Assembly (NCBI GenBank): GCA_903911985.1
Contig: CAIWFP010000043.1
Span: forward strand, 1-36,226
Direction: 5' to 3'
From: an uncultured Sphingomonadales bacterium
Lineage (GTDB): Bacteria > Pseudomonadota > Alphaproteobacteria > Sphingomonadales > Sphingomonadaceae
DNA length: 36,226 bases
Translations under genes and position numbers: made by a program
Notes under the pieces: model-generated
What the model saw: only the letters and a program-made list of their open reading frames with translations
Database searches by the model: none
Told to the model about the DNA's origin: nothing
In this document: in pieces, positions 15,619 to 25,059 of the stretch
Layout of the letters: the number at the start of each line of letters is the position of its first letter
How positions within the stretch are numbered: the stretch's first letter is position 1

Positions 15619-16956
15619 ATGACAACCGGTCGCCAGATGGCGCTTGTCGCATTCCTGCAGGCACAAAACTGCACCAACTTTCCCGCATCGTGGCGGCACC
15701 CGGCGGCGGTATCGGATTTTCTGACGCCCGAATATTATCGGCGGCTGGGCCGCACGCTGGAAGACGGCGCGTTCCATCTGGCGTTCTTTGACGACCGCCT
15801 GGCCATTCCCGATGTCTATGCCGACGATTTTTCGGTGACGATGCGCGAAGGCATCCGCGCGGTGAAGCTGGATCCGATGCTGTGCGCGATGACGCTGGGC
15901 AATGCGACCGAGCGGCTTGGCGTCGGGGTGACCTATTCGACCACGTATTACGAGCCGTTCCATGTGGCGCGGACGTTTGCCACCCTGGACCAACTGACCA
16001 AGGGCCGCGCGGCGTGGAATGTCGTGACCTCGCTCAACAGTTCGGAAGCGGCCAACATGGGCGCGCGCAGCGTGCTGGAACATGATCTGCGCTATGATCG
16101 CGCCGAGGAATTTCTGACCGTCGTGCGCGGTCACTGGCGCGGCTGGGATGATGATGCGCTGATCCTCGACAAGCAAGGCCTGTTTGCCGATCCTGATCGG
16201 GTGCGGCGGCTGGATCACAAGGGCGAATGGTTCCAATCGCGCGGGCCGTTCACCGTGCCGCGGTCGCCGCAGGGCGAACCGATCCTGATCCAGGCCGGGC
16301 AAAGCGGACGCGGGCGCCAGTTTGCCGCCAAATGGGGCGATCTGGTGTTCGTGATCTATCCCAACCTGAAAGTCGGCCAGAAATCCTACGCCGAATTCAA
16401 AGATGAGCTGGAAAAGCAGGGCCGCCCGCGCGATTCAGTGCGGATCGCCCCTGCGGTCTATACCGTTGTCGGCGAAACCCAGGCCCAGGCCGAAGACCGC
16501 CGCGCGGTGATCGATGCGTTGGTCAAGCCGATCGATGGACTGGTGCTGCTGTCCGAAGTGCTGAATTTCGACTTCGCCGCCAAAGGCTATGATGATCCCT
16601 TCACACCAGAGGAAATGGACGGGATTTCGGGCATCCAGGCGTTTCGTGACCGCGTCGTCACGCTGAGCGGCCGGTCCAATCCCAGCCCGCGCGATTTTGT
16701 GGAATTTACCCGGCGCGGCACGCTGGACGAATTTCCGGTGTTCATGGGTTCACCCAAACAGATCGCGGACCAGATGGAAGAATGGTTCGGCACGGCCTGC
16801 GACGGCTTTGTGCTGGCCGGCAGCGTTGCGCCCGGTGCCTATGAAGATTTTGTGCGGCTGGTGGTTCCCGAATTGCGCCGGCGCGGGCTGTTCCACAAGG
16901 GTTATGAAGGCGCGACCTTGCGCGAAAATCTGGGTATCCCCAAGCCGGTCTTTTGA
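15619..16956 (+). CDS. NtaA/SnaA/DszA-family FMN-dependent monooxygenase
   Basis: A luciferase-like (LLM) class flavoprotein of the nitrilotriacetate monooxygenase A / DszA branch; such enzymes use FMNH2 delivered by a separate reductase to oxygenate a substrate. The 445-residue product has the branch's long form with GAFHLAFFDDRLAI, ERLGVGVTYSTTYYEPFHVART, GRAAWNVVTSLN, the FMN-region QAGQSGRGRQFAAKWGD and FVLAGSVAPGAYEDFV near the end. A GGAG ribosome site precedes the ATG. It follows the CoA-transferase by 26 bp. No flavin reductase gene is present in the window, so the reductant must come from elsewhere. Type II Baeyer-Villiger or heteroatom oxygenation are both possible. Confidence 0.92.
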   Translation: MTTGRQMALVAFLQAQNCTNFPASWRHPAAVSDFLTPEYYRRLGRTLEDGAFHLAFFDDRLAIPDVYADDFSVTMREGIRAVKLDPMLCAMTLGNATERLGVGVTYSTTYYEPFHVARTFATLDQLTKGRAAWNVVTSLNSSEAANMGARSVLEHDLRYDRAEEFLTVVRGHWRGWDDDALILDKQGLFADPDRVRRLDHKGEWFQSRGPFTVPRSPQGEPILIQAGQSGRGRQFAAKWGDLVFVIYPNLKVGQKSYAEFKDELEKQGRPRDSVRIAPAVYTVVGETQAQAEDRRAVIDALVKPIDGLVLLSEVLNFDFAAKGYDDPFTPEEMDGISGIQAFRDRVVTLSGRSNPSPRDFVEFTRRGTLDEFPVFMGSPKQIADQMEEWFGTACDGFVLAGSVAPGAYEDFVRLVVPELRRRGLFHKGYEGATLRENLGIPKPVF

Positions 16957-16968
16957 AGCACCAGCGCG

Positions 16969-17886
16969 ATGGCCAAAATCAATCTGAAGCTGCTGCGCGC
17001 ATTCGAGGCGGTTGCCCGCAACCGGTCGTTCACCGCGGCTGCCGGTGAGTTGCAGCGATCACAGGCGACCATCAGCAGCCAGGTCAGTGTGCTGGAACAA
17101 CAGTTGGGCGTGCCTTTGGTCGAACGGACATCGCGGCGGGTATCGCCAACCACTGCCGGCGCGGATCTGGCCGGCCTGCTTGCGCAGGCATTCACATTGA
17201 TTGATGATGGCATCGCTGCGGCGCGCAGCCATGCGGATGATCGGCGCAGGCGGATCGTGGTCGCCTGTGTGCCATCGTTGTCGGGCGTGCTGATGCCCGG
17301 CTTGCTGGCCGCTTATCGCACCAAAGACACGACGACGCGGATCGATCTGGAAGAGCTGACATCGACCGAGATTGTCGCCGCGCTGCTGGCTGATCGGGTC
17401 GATTTTGGCATCGGACCCTGCGCCACGCCGCTGCCCGCCGGCATTGCCTTTGCCGCTGCCATCGAAGAACCACTGCATGTACTGCTGTCGGCGCAGCATG
17501 TGCCGGCCGGGGCGACCGCAATGCCGTTCGCAAAGCTGGTGTCGCTGCCGCTGATTACCTTGTCAGGTTCGGTGCTGCTGCAGCGTGAACTGGAACAGGC
17601 GGCGGCGGCGCGCGGATTGCGGTTAAGCTCCCACAGCGAAGTGCGCCATGTGCAGACCGCGATCGGCATGGTTCAGGCCGGCGTTGGTGCGGCGGTGGTA
17701 CCACGGCTTGCCCTGCCCGCCAGTTTGAGCGCGGGACTGGTTGCGCTGCCGGTCAGCGATCCGGCAATGCTGCGCACGATCGGTATCATCACCCGCCATG
17801 GCACGCCGCTGCGATCGGCGGCGGCGCGTCTCGCCCGCTATGTTCGCAGTGCGCTTGCCGCAAAAAGCATGATCCCGCCGGCATGA
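16969..17886 (+). CDS. LysR-family transcriptional regulator (1)
   Basis: The 305-residue product has an N-terminal winged helix-turn-helix (LLRAFEAVARNRSFTAAAGE, SQATISSQVSVLEQQLG, RRVSPTTAG) and a periplasmic-binding-like effector domain (VACVPSLSGVLMPGLLA, DFGIGP, GMVQAGVGAAVVPRLALP). It probably senses a pathway intermediate. Unusually for a LysR gene it lies inside the operon on the same strand, 12 bp after the monooxygenase and 29 bp before a CitE-like gene, so it may be autoregulated with its targets. No clear ribosome site precedes the ATG. It resembles the LysR protein at 26854-27765 in several effector-domain motifs. Confidence 0.93.
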   Translation: MAKINLKLLRAFEAVARNRSFTAAAGELQRSQATISSQVSVLEQQLGVPLVERTSRRVSPTTAGADLAGLLAQAFTLIDDGIAAARSHADDRRRRIVVACVPSLSGVLMPGLLAAYRTKDTTTRIDLEELTSTEIVAALLADRVDFGIGPCATPLPAGIAFAAAIEEPLHVLLSAQHVPAGATAMPFAKLVSLPLITLSGSVLLQRELEQAAAARGLRLSSHSEVRHVQTAIGMVQAGVGAAVVPRLALPASLSAGLVALPVSDPAMLRTIGIITRHGTPLRSAAARLARYVRSALAAKSMIPPA

Positions 17887-17915
17887 CCGGCATGCCCGTG
17901 ACCAAAGGACCCGCC

Positions 17916-18755
17916 ATGACCCACCGCCCCCGCCGCAGCGCGCTTTATCTGCCCGCATCCAACGCCAAAGCGATTGCCAAGGCGCGCACGCTGCCCTGCG
18001 ATGTCGTGATTCTTGATCTGGAGGATGCCGTCGCGCCCGATGCCAAGGCCATGGCGCGCGATCAGGCGGTGGCCGCCGTGAACGAAGGCGGTTTCGGGCC
18101 GCGCGAGATTGTAGTGCGGGTCAACGCGCTGGACACCGAATGGGGTGCGGACGATCTGGCGGCGCTGCATCTCTGCAGCCCCGATGCGGTGCTGGTGCCC
18201 AAGGTCATGCACGCGGGTGATGTTGATCACTATGCCCGGCACATGGCCGCAACGACGCCGATCTGGGCGATGATCGAAACCACCGCTTCACTGTTTCGGC
18301 TGGATACGATCGCCGGTGCTGAGCGGCTGACCGCGCTGGTGATGGGCACCAACGATCTGGCCAAGGAAACGGGCGCGCAACCGGGGCGCGATCGCCTGCC
18401 CTTTGTCGGCGCGCTGGGCCTGGCGGTGGTGGCGGCACGATTGCACGGCCGGGTGATTCTCGATGGCGTGTTCAACGGGATCGACGATGATGAAGGGTTC
18501 AGCGCGCAGGCGCGGCAGGCGGTTGAATTCGGCTTTGATGGCAAGACGCTGATCCATCCGCGCCAGATTGATCCATGCAATGCCGCGTTTCTGCCCGATG
18601 CGGCCGAACTGGCCTGGTCGCGGCAGATTATCGAAGCGTTTGATCGCCCTGAAAACCAGCAAAAGGGGGCGATCCGGGTCGATGGCAAAATGGTCGAACG
18701 GCTGCACCTGCACCAGGCGCACCGGGTGATTGCCGCAGCACTCCAGCCGGGGTGA
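17916..18755 (+). CDS. CitE-like (HpcH/HpaI family) acyl-CoA lyase, second copy
   Basis: The 279-residue product has RRSALYLPASN, VILDLEDAVAP, AVLVPKVMHAGDV, the glutamate in WAMIETTASLF, MGTNDLAKETGA, and GFDGKTLIHPRQID, characteristic of CitE-type citrate-lyase-beta-like proteins (possibly citramalyl-CoA lyase type). It is shorter than the copy at 13440 and clearly diverged, so a different substrate is likely. The ATG at 17916 is preceded by AAAGGAC at good spacing. The ATG at 17883 overlaps the LysR stop but lacks such a site. It ends the rightward operon, 24 bp from the convergent end of a glutathione S-transferase gene. Confidence 0.9.
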   Translation: MTHRPRRSALYLPASNAKAIAKARTLPCDVVILDLEDAVAPDAKAMARDQAVAAVNEGGFGPREIVVRVNALDTEWGADDLAALHLCSPDAVLVPKVMHAGDVDHYARHMAATTPIWAMIETTASLFRLDTIAGAERLTALVMGTNDLAKETGAQPGRDRLPFVGALGLAVVAARLHGRVILDGVFNGIDDDEGFSAQARQAVEFGFDGKTLIHPRQIDPCNAAFLPDAAELAWSRQIIEAFDRPENQQKGAIRVDGKMVERLHLHQAHRVIAAALQPG

Positions 18756-18779
18756 GTGGACTGGCTGCGGCGCTGCGGA

Positions 18780-19451
18780 TCAGACGATCTTTTCGACCAG
18801 ATCGAACATGCGCGGGCCGGTCGCGTGCACCGATGGTCGGTCGCGGTGGTGCGCTTCAAACCGCACCAGATTGGGATAGAGCGTGGTCCATGGCGCGATG
18901 GCAGGATCGAATTGCTGCCACGCGGGGATCATCTGCGCCTCTGCCATCGTGTCCAGCGCGCCCAGCATGGCAATGACCGCGATATCGGCAAGGCCAAAGC
19001 GATCCCCCACCATGTATTCGAGGGTGCCGGCGCGCCGGTCGAGATCGGCCAGCCCGCCCCTGACCTTGCGCAGCTGGCGCCGGGTCCATTCGGCGCTGAT
19101 CACATCGCGCTGCATTTCCCAGAACAGCAGCACAAGCGCATCGACCACGCCTTCGGCAATGACATGCACCAGCCGCGCGGTCATCGCCAGATCGGGGTCG
19201 GCGGGCAGCATCGAGACTTGCGGGTATCTGTATTCCAGCCAATCCATCAGATAGGTCGATTCGAACACCGGATCGCCGTCGTCAGGGATCAGAATCGGCA
19301 GTTGTTCCAGCGGGTTATAGCGCGGTGTTAAAGTGTCTGCATGCCACGGCACTTCGTTCTGAACAACGAAGTCCACCCCCTTTTCGATCATCGCGATCCG
19401 CACTTTGCGTGCAAACGGGCTAGGGGTCGCGCTGATCAGGGTCAGGGTCAT
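18780..19451 (-). CDS. Glutathione S-transferase family protein
   Basis: The 223-residue product has the GST thioredoxin-like N-domain (ISATPSPFARKVRIAMIEKG with a candidate catalytic Ser/Thr region, LEQLPILIPDDGDPVFEST including the cis-Pro) and an all-helical C-domain (VGDRFGLADIAVIAMLGAL). It may conjugate glutathione to an epoxide, halide or other reactive intermediate, or protect against one. The ATG at 19451 follows a GGAGG site and removes ~70 unrelated upstream residues. It lies 74 bp downstream of the receptor at 19526 on the same strand and is probably cotranscribed with it. Confidence 0.9.
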   Translation of the reverse strand: MTLTLISATPSPFARKVRIAMIEKGVDFVVQNEVPWHADTLTPRYNPLEQLPILIPDDGDPVFESTYLMDWLEYRYPQVSMLPADPDLAMTARLVHVIAEGVVDALVLLFWEMQRDVISAEWTRRQLRKVRGGLADLDRRAGTLEYMVGDRFGLADIAVIAMLGALDTMAEAQMIPAWQQFDPAIAPWTTLYPNLVRFEAHHRDRPSVHATGPRMFDLVEKIV

Positions 19452-19525
19452 GTCGCCTCCGGTTGTTCGGGATCGGTCTACCGTGGCCCGATACCCGCAG
19501 GCGGGCATCGGGCCACTGCCAGTCA

Positions 19526-21952
19526 CTACATGGTAAAGCCGACGGTCAGGCCATAGGTGGCGGGCTTGCCAGCATAGCGGGCAGAGACATCGGATGTCGT
19601 GACAACGTTGGTCCAGTAATAAGTGTTGAGCAGGTTCTTTGCCCAGACCATTACCCTCCATCGCCCGTCCGGTCCTTCGTAGCCAATCCGGCCATCGACT
19701 GTGGCATAGGCCTTGGTCACAAACGGATTGATGAGGCCCGGCAGGATGCGGGTGGTCGGCGCGGGGGCTACAGTGATCGAGCTGCCCCCGGGGACGGTAT
19801 CCGATTTGGAATGCCCGTTGACGCTGACGCCAATAAAGGGCGCGCCACCGTTTTCAAGGCGGTGACGGTATTCCGCATTGATGCCATAATTCCAGCGCGG
19901 CGCGAACGGCAGGGCCTGGCCAGCAAAATTGCGGTTTGCCCCAATATAATCGACGCCGTTGTAGGTATCGATTTTCGCTTCGAGATAGGTCAGCGAGCCG
20001 CTGAGCGTCAGGTCGGGCGAGGCCTTGACCACCACATCGCCTTCAACGCCGAACACGTGGCTTTTGGGGATGTTGCGCAGCACGTCGAGCACACCGAACA
20101 CCGGGTCAACCGCCTTGGTCAGTACCTGCTTGTCGGCATATTTGTAATAAAACACCGCGCTGTTGAACTGAACCTTGCGGTCCATCAGGCTGGCCTTCAC
20201 ACCGCCTTCATAAGCGGTGACCGCCTCTTGCGTCACCGGCGTGTATTGTGATGTTGTCGCCGCCGCCAGAATGGGGAAGCTGCCCGCCTTGTACCCGCGT
20301 GACACGTTGATATAAAGCAACGCTTCCGGATTGAGCCTGTAATCGAGGCCAGCGCGCCACGACACGTTGCTTTGTGACAAAGTCTGTTTGACTTCATCGC
20401 GGTTGGGCACGTTCTGCGCGTTCAGCGGGTAACAGCGCCCCGCGACCGGGCCTGTCGAACCGATCGGGGTAAAGGTGGTGGTGCCGAGCACCCCGCCCAG
20501 AATGTTGAACAGCGTGGCCAGCCGGCCGTCGCCCGCATCAACTGCGCAGATTGTCGCGGCATCCCTGGTGTTGGTATAACGAATCGCCCCCTTCAGCGTC
20601 AGTTCCGGGGTCAGATCGTATTCGCCATTGGCAAAGAACGCATAGTTGCGGATCGATTGGCGGTTGAGCGCCACCGCCTGGAAAAAGTTGTTCAGCGGCG
20701 CGCTGTTGTTGGAATCGTTTAAAAAGGCCAGCCACTGCAATTCGCTGGTCGTGCTCTTTTCCAGATTGGCACCCAGCACCCAGCGAAATGCCGACTTGGC
20801 GATGTTGGACAGACGTAGTTCCTGGTTGAACGAGGTGATCCGCCCGTTGTCTTCCTGAAGGTCCGAGATCAGCAGCGCCGACCCGTCGTTGTCAGAGGTC
20901 TGCTTCTGGTCAAAGTGGTCATACGATGTCAGCGAGGTCAGCTGGATATCGCTGGCCACATTGATGTCGGCGCGGAACGCGATCTGGTAGAATTTGCGAT
21001 CGCTGCGCGGGGTATTGATGCCGGTAGCCCAATCGGCCGCCCGTGCGTTACCGGATGTGAACGGCACCAGCAGCTCTTCAGGGCGCACCGTTGACGGGGT
21101 CTGCGGTTGCAGCAGGATGAATTGCGCCGCCTGGGGCTGCGACGTGTCGTGCCAGCCGTTGACGTTCAGTGCCACATGCACTGCACTGCCCAGATCGCCA
21201 TCGATCAGAAAGCGGCCCGCGAGATAGCTTTGTTTGCCATTGCGGTCGGTCGGGCGGGTGTCGCTGATCTGCCAGCCATCCGAATTGAGCCCGGTGACCG
21301 CGACCCGCGCACGGAAGGAATTGCTGAGCGGACCACTGATATAGGCATTGCCTTCAACCTGGTTGAACCGGCCAAAGCTGACATCGCCGCCGGCTGCAAA
21401 GACCTTGGTCGGCTTAGCCGCGATGTAGTTGATCGCACCACCGGTAGAGTTCTGCCCGAACAGCGTGCCCTGTGGGCCTTTGAGCACTTCGATGCGTTCA
21501 AGGTCATAAGCAGAATGGCTGGCCAGCACCGGAAACGGCAACGGCGCCTGATCGACATAGACACTGACCGCGGGATAGACGCCCAGCGAGCTTTCGTTGA
21601 AGCCGACGCCGCGCAAGGTCAGGATCGGTGTGTTGTTGACGCTGGGGGCAAAGGCCAGCCCGGGCACGACTGCGGCAACATCCTGCAGCGAGGTGATCTT
21701 GCGCTCGTTAAGGTCTTTGCCCGACAGCACCGACACGGTCAGGCCGACCTTGTTCAGCCGTTCCTCACGCTTGTTGGCGGTGACGATGATTTCGCCAGGC
21801 TGGTTGTTGCTGTCCGCGTCGGCAGCGGGTTTGGGCGCCGCTGCGGCCGGGGACGCCGTTTGCGCGACTGCCGTTGAGGCGACGCACAGTGCAGTGGCAA
21901 GGCCAAGTAACCCGCCAGAGCTTCGAACATCCCGCAAGATGGATTTTGTCAT
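19526..21952 (-). CDS. TonB-dependent outer-membrane receptor (paralogue 2)
   Basis: This is an outer-membrane TonB-driven importer. The 808-residue product starts with a signal peptide (MTKSILRDVR, hydrophobic core, cleavage near STAVAQ), then EIIVTANKREERLNKVG, a plug (LQDVAAVVPGLAF, LTLRGVGFNESSLGVYP, IEVLKGPQGTLFGQNSTGGA) and the barrel, ending in GLTVGFTM. It is strikingly similar to the receptor at 10560-13025, indicating a duplication. The ATG at 21952 has a GGGAGAG ribosome site. A GST gene follows it, and an aldehyde dehydrogenase operon diverges upstream. It is likely to bring in the cluster's substrate or a relative of it. Confidence 0.93.
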   Translation of the reverse strand: MTKSILRDVRSSGGLLGLATALCVASTAVAQTASPAAAAPKPAADADSNNQPGEIIVTANKREERLNKVGLTVSVLSGKDLNERKITSLQDVAAVVPGLAFAPSVNNTPILTLRGVGFNESSLGVYPAVSVYVDQAPLPFPVLASHSAYDLERIEVLKGPQGTLFGQNSTGGAINYIAAKPTKVFAAGGDVSFGRFNQVEGNAYISGPLSNSFRARVAVTGLNSDGWQISDTRPTDRNGKQSYLAGRFLIDGDLGSAVHVALNVNGWHDTSQPQAAQFILLQPQTPSTVRPEELLVPFTSGNARAADWATGINTPRSDRKFYQIAFRADINVASDIQLTSLTSYDHFDQKQTSDNDGSALLISDLQEDNGRITSFNQELRLSNIAKSAFRWVLGANLEKSTTSELQWLAFLNDSNNSAPLNNFFQAVALNRQSIRNYAFFANGEYDLTPELTLKGAIRYTNTRDAATICAVDAGDGRLATLFNILGGVLGTTTFTPIGSTGPVAGRCYPLNAQNVPNRDEVKQTLSQSNVSWRAGLDYRLNPEALLYINVSRGYKAGSFPILAAATTSQYTPVTQEAVTAYEGGVKASLMDRKVQFNSAVFYYKYADKQVLTKAVDPVFGVLDVLRNIPKSHVFGVEGDVVVKASPDLTLSGSLTYLEAKIDTYNGVDYIGANRNFAGQALPFAPRWNYGINAEYRHRLENGGAPFIGVSVNGHSKSDTVPGGSSITVAPAPTTRILPGLINPFVTKAYATVDGRIGYEGPDGRWRVMVWAKNLLNTYYWTNVVTTSDVSARYAGKPATYGLTVGFTM

Positions 21953-22289
21953 GATTTTGCTCTCCCATTCGGGCCAGACCCGACTTTTCGTCGGGAACGC
22001 CACCGTTTCCCCATTTTTTCCGACGCTAACGGCCCCCATAAATCTATCAAGCGCGATTATCTGAAGAATTGATTGGAAAAAGGGATTTATCGTTGGGCGG
22101 GGAATGCGGTCGATGGCGGCACTTTGGCGCGGCCGGAACCGGCATGGCCGATTATGTTGCTAATTGAATTAATCATTGAGATAAATCTACTTGCCCGCGT
22201 AACGTGCGCTTCTTAAGTTTTTGCATCGGGCCAAGCCGCTTGCTGTGCCCCAGTGCGCCACATCCACTCTTTCGCCTCGGAACGTCTCG
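21953..22289. promoter_or_regulatory. Divergent promoter region, receptor 2 / aldehyde dehydrogenase operon
   Basis: This 337-bp AT-richer gap lies between two divergent gene sets. It holds the motif ATAAATC in three places (22038-22044, 22084-22090 reversed, 22181-22187) and the interrupted palindrome TAATTGAATTA (22161-22171). No protein-coding segment is recognised. The repeats suggest a shared operator, but the binding protein is unknown. Confidence 0.45.
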
Positions 22290-23774
22290 ATGAAAAATTA
22301 TGGCAATTACATCGACGGGCAATGGGTGCCACCGGTCAGCGGTCTGCATATCGAGACCGAAAATCCTTTTACGCGAAAGACCTGGGCCACGATTGCGCGC
22401 AGCGGACCAGAGGATGTGGAGCGTGCGGTCGCGGCCGCATCGGCCGCGTTCGAACAGGGCCCGTGGAGCAGGATGAGCGCGTCGGCCCGGGGCAAATTGC
22501 TGTGGCGGATGGGCGATCTGCTTGAGGCTAATGTGGAACGGCTCGCGCTGATGGAGACCAGCGACAATGGCCGCACATTGTCCGATATGCGCGGCATTGT
22601 GCGCGCGCTGGCAGACAATTTCCGCTATTTCGCCGGGCTGGCCGACAAAGTCGAAGGCGCGGTGCCGCCGATCGAAAAGGCGGACTATTTCAATTACACC
22701 CGCCACGAACCCTATGGCGTGGTGGCCGCGATCACCCCATGGAACAGCCCGCTGTTGCTGGTGGTGTGGAAACTGGCGCCGGGCCTTGCGGCCGGCTGCA
22801 CATTTGTCATCAAACCACACGAAGTTGCCTCGGTCGGCACGCTGGAACTGGCCGCACTGTTTGGCGAGGCCGGCTTTCCCGATGGCGTTGTCAATGTCGT
22901 TACCGGCACCGGTGCGGAAGTGGGTGAGGCGCTGGTATCGCACCCGAAGGTGCGCAAGATCGCCTTTACCGGCGGCGATGTTGCCGGGCGCGCGATTTAC
23001 CAGTCCGCTGCGCGCGATTTCAAACCAGTCACATTGGAGCTTGGCGGCAAATCACCCAACATCGTGTTTGACGATGCCAATCTGGATAACGCCGCCAAGG
23101 GCAGCGTGCTGGGCATGTTCAACACATCGGGTCAGGCCTGCATCGCCTGTTCGCGCGTGCTGGTACAGGACAGCATTTACGACGCCTTTATCGAAAAGCT
23201 GATCGCGCACACGGCCGTGGCGCGGTTGGGTGATCCGACCGACCCGGCAACCGAAATGGGGCCGATGGGTTGCCGCCAGCATTTCGACAAAGTGATGGGC
23301 TATCTCGACATTGCCCGCGACGAAGGTGCGACAGTGCTGCTGGGCGGAACCGCGGCACGGCGTCCCGGGCTGGAAGGCGGCTATTTCGTCGAACCCACCA
23401 TCCTGGGCGATGTCAGCAACACCATGCGCGTGGCGCGTGAGGAGATCTTTGGCCCGATCATGGCCGTGATCCGTTTCAAGGATGAAGCAGACGCCATCGC
23501 CATCGCCAATGACAGCGATTACGGGCTGGGTGCGGGCGTGTGGACCGAAAACATGCGCCGCGCCATCCGCGTCGCGCATCAGCTGGCAGCCGGGTCGGTC
23601 TATGTCAATTCCTACCGCGTGGTCAGCTATATGTCGCCGTTTGGCGGATACAAGAGCAGCGGGCTGGGCCGCGAAAACGGCGTCGAGGCCATCCGCGAAT
23701 ATCTGCAGACCAAAAGCGTGTGGTTTTCATTGAACGAAACGGCGCCACCCCCGTTTGGCAAGCCTTACGGCTGA
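22290..23774 (+). CDS. NAD(P)-dependent aldehyde dehydrogenase
   Basis: It oxidises an aldehyde to a carboxylic acid. The 494-residue product has the full family set: PWNSPLLLVVWKLAPGLAAG with Asn152, FVIKPHE (Lys175), VNVVTGTG, FTGGDVAGRAI, the general base Glu250 in LELGGKSPNIVF, and the nucleophile Cys284 in SGQACIACSR. Length matches. ATG at 22290 is preferred because the family N-terminus (YIDGQWV) begins just after it. Its ribosome site is weak. It leads an operon with a luciferase-like monooxygenase (46 bp later) and a Baeyer-Villiger-type monooxygenase. Its acid product could feed the CoA-transferases. The aldehyde is not known. Confidence 0.95.
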   Translation: MKNYGNYIDGQWVPPVSGLHIETENPFTRKTWATIARSGPEDVERAVAAASAAFEQGPWSRMSASARGKLLWRMGDLLEANVERLALMETSDNGRTLSDMRGIVRALADNFRYFAGLADKVEGAVPPIEKADYFNYTRHEPYGVVAAITPWNSPLLLVVWKLAPGLAAGCTFVIKPHEVASVGTLELAALFGEAGFPDGVVNVVTGTGAEVGEALVSHPKVRKIAFTGGDVAGRAIYQSAARDFKPVTLELGGKSPNIVFDDANLDNAAKGSVLGMFNTSGQACIACSRVLVQDSIYDAFIEKLIAHTAVARLGDPTDPATEMGPMGCRQHFDKVMGYLDIARDEGATVLLGGTAARRPGLEGGYFVEPTILGDVSNTMRVAREEIFGPIMAVIRFKDEADAIAIANDSDYGLGAGVWTENMRRAIRVAHQLAAGSVYVNSYRVVSYMSPFGGYKSSGLGRENGVEAIREYLQTKSVWFSLNETAPPPFGKPYG

Positions 23775-23820
23775 GTACCCGCGGGGCGTCGACGATAAAA
23801 ATCATGTGGGAGAGTGTGAA

Positions 23821-25059
23821 ATGACAGAGTCTGCTGCAGTTCGGCATCCTCCGCGTCCAAGGATCAGGTTCGGTGTGTTCATGCCACCGATGCATCCGAC
23901 CAACGAAGACCCGACACTCGCGATCCACCGCGATTTTGAACTGATGGAGTTGCTCGACGACCTTGATTATCACGAGGCGTGGATTGGCGAACATCATTCC
24001 GGCGGCTGGGAAATTCACGGCAGCCCGGAACTGTTCATAGCCGCTGCTGCGCAGCGCACGCGCAACATCCGCTTTGGCACCGGGGTGGTGTCGACGCCTT
24101 ATCACCATCCCTATATGGTGGCGGAACGCATCCGCAATCTGGATCATATCACGCGTGGCCGGCTGATGTTTGGCATGGGCCCGGGATCGCTGCCATCCGA
24201 TGCGCATATGCTGGGCGTCGACACGGCCAAGGTGCGCGATCTGCTGGAGGAATCGATCGATCCGATCGCGCGGTTGCTGAACGGCGAGACGGTCACCCAG
24301 AAAAGCGACTGGTTCACGCTGCAGGACGCCCGGCTGCATTTTCTGTCGTACAAGGAAGATGGCGTCGAAATGGCGGTCGCCAGCCAGGTTTCGCCGACTG
24401 GTGCGCGGCTTGCCGGCAAATACGGCATGGGGCTGCTCTCGCTGGGCGCGACCTCGATCGCGGGGTTCAATGCGCTGGCGTCCAATTGGGCGATCGCCGA
24501 GGAATCTGCGCGCGATCATGGCAAGACAATGAACCGCGCCGGCTGGCGGCTGGTCGGACCAATGCACATCGCCGAAACCCGCGAACAGGCGCGCAAGGAT
24601 GTCGAATGGGGGTTCCACCGCTGGGTCGATTATTACCGCCATGTCGCCACCCTGCCGCTGGCGCCTGATGGCGTCGATCCGATCCAGGCGATGGTCGATT
24701 CGGGCTTTGCCGTCGTCGGTACGCCAGAAGATGCGGTCGAACAGATCGAACGGCTGATCGAGGTTTCGGGCGGTTTCGGCGCGTTTCTGCATCTGTCCGG
24801 CAATTGGGCGGATACCGCGCCAACCAAACGGTCCTATGAACTGTTCGCGCGGTACGTTGCCCCCATGATCAATCGCGTCAACGTCAACCGCGTTGAATCC
24901 GAGGCATTTTTGCGCGCCAACCATGGGCAGTTCGCGGCCGCGATGAAATCGGCGGTGGGTGCCAAGATCGACCAGTACATGGCCGAAAAGGGCCAGGACA
25001 ATGTCGCGCCGGTGTTCCAGGAGGTGTTTTCGAAAATCCATCCCGAGGCAGCAGAATGA
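23821..25059 (+). CDS. Luciferase-like FMN monooxygenase (limonene monooxygenase-like)
   Basis: A 412-residue LLM-class flavin-dependent monooxygenase. Typical stretches are RIRFGVFMPPMH, YHEAWIGEHHSGGWEIHGSPE, NIRFGTGVVSTPYHHPYMVAE, LDHITRGRLMFGMGPGS and GTPEDAVEQIERLI. The EHHSGGW and YHHPYMVA motifs resemble the limonene 1,2-monooxygenase/bacterial luciferase branch, distinct from the NtaA-type gene at 15619. It needs reduced FMN from a reductase not seen in the window. The ATG at 23821 follows GGGAGAG; an upstream ATG at 23755 overlaps the previous gene. Its stop overlaps the ATG of the next monooxygenase (ATGA), implying coupled synthesis. Substrate unproven. Confidence 0.92.
   Translation: MTESAAVRHPPRPRIRFGVFMPPMHPTNEDPTLAIHRDFELMELLDDLDYHEAWIGEHHSGGWEIHGSPELFIAAAAQRTRNIRFGTGVVSTPYHHPYMVAERIRNLDHITRGRLMFGMGPGSLPSDAHMLGVDTAKVRDLLEESIDPIARLLNGETVTQKSDWFTLQDARLHFLSYKEDGVEMAVASQVSPTGARLAGKYGMGLLSLGATSIAGFNALASNWAIAEESARDHGKTMNRAGWRLVGPMHIAETREQARKDVEWGFHRWVDYYRHVATLPLAPDGVDPIQAMVDSGFAVVGTPEDAVEQIERLIEVSGGFGAFLHLSGNWADTAPTKRSYELFARYVAPMINRVNVNRVESEAFLRANHGQFAAAMKSAVGAKIDQYMAEKGQDNVAPVFQEVFSKIHPEAAE

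Noticed and set aside
23623..25041. 472-codon leftward frame opposite the luciferase-like gene
   Set aside because: The opposite strand carries a clear monooxygenase; the leftward frame shows no family features.
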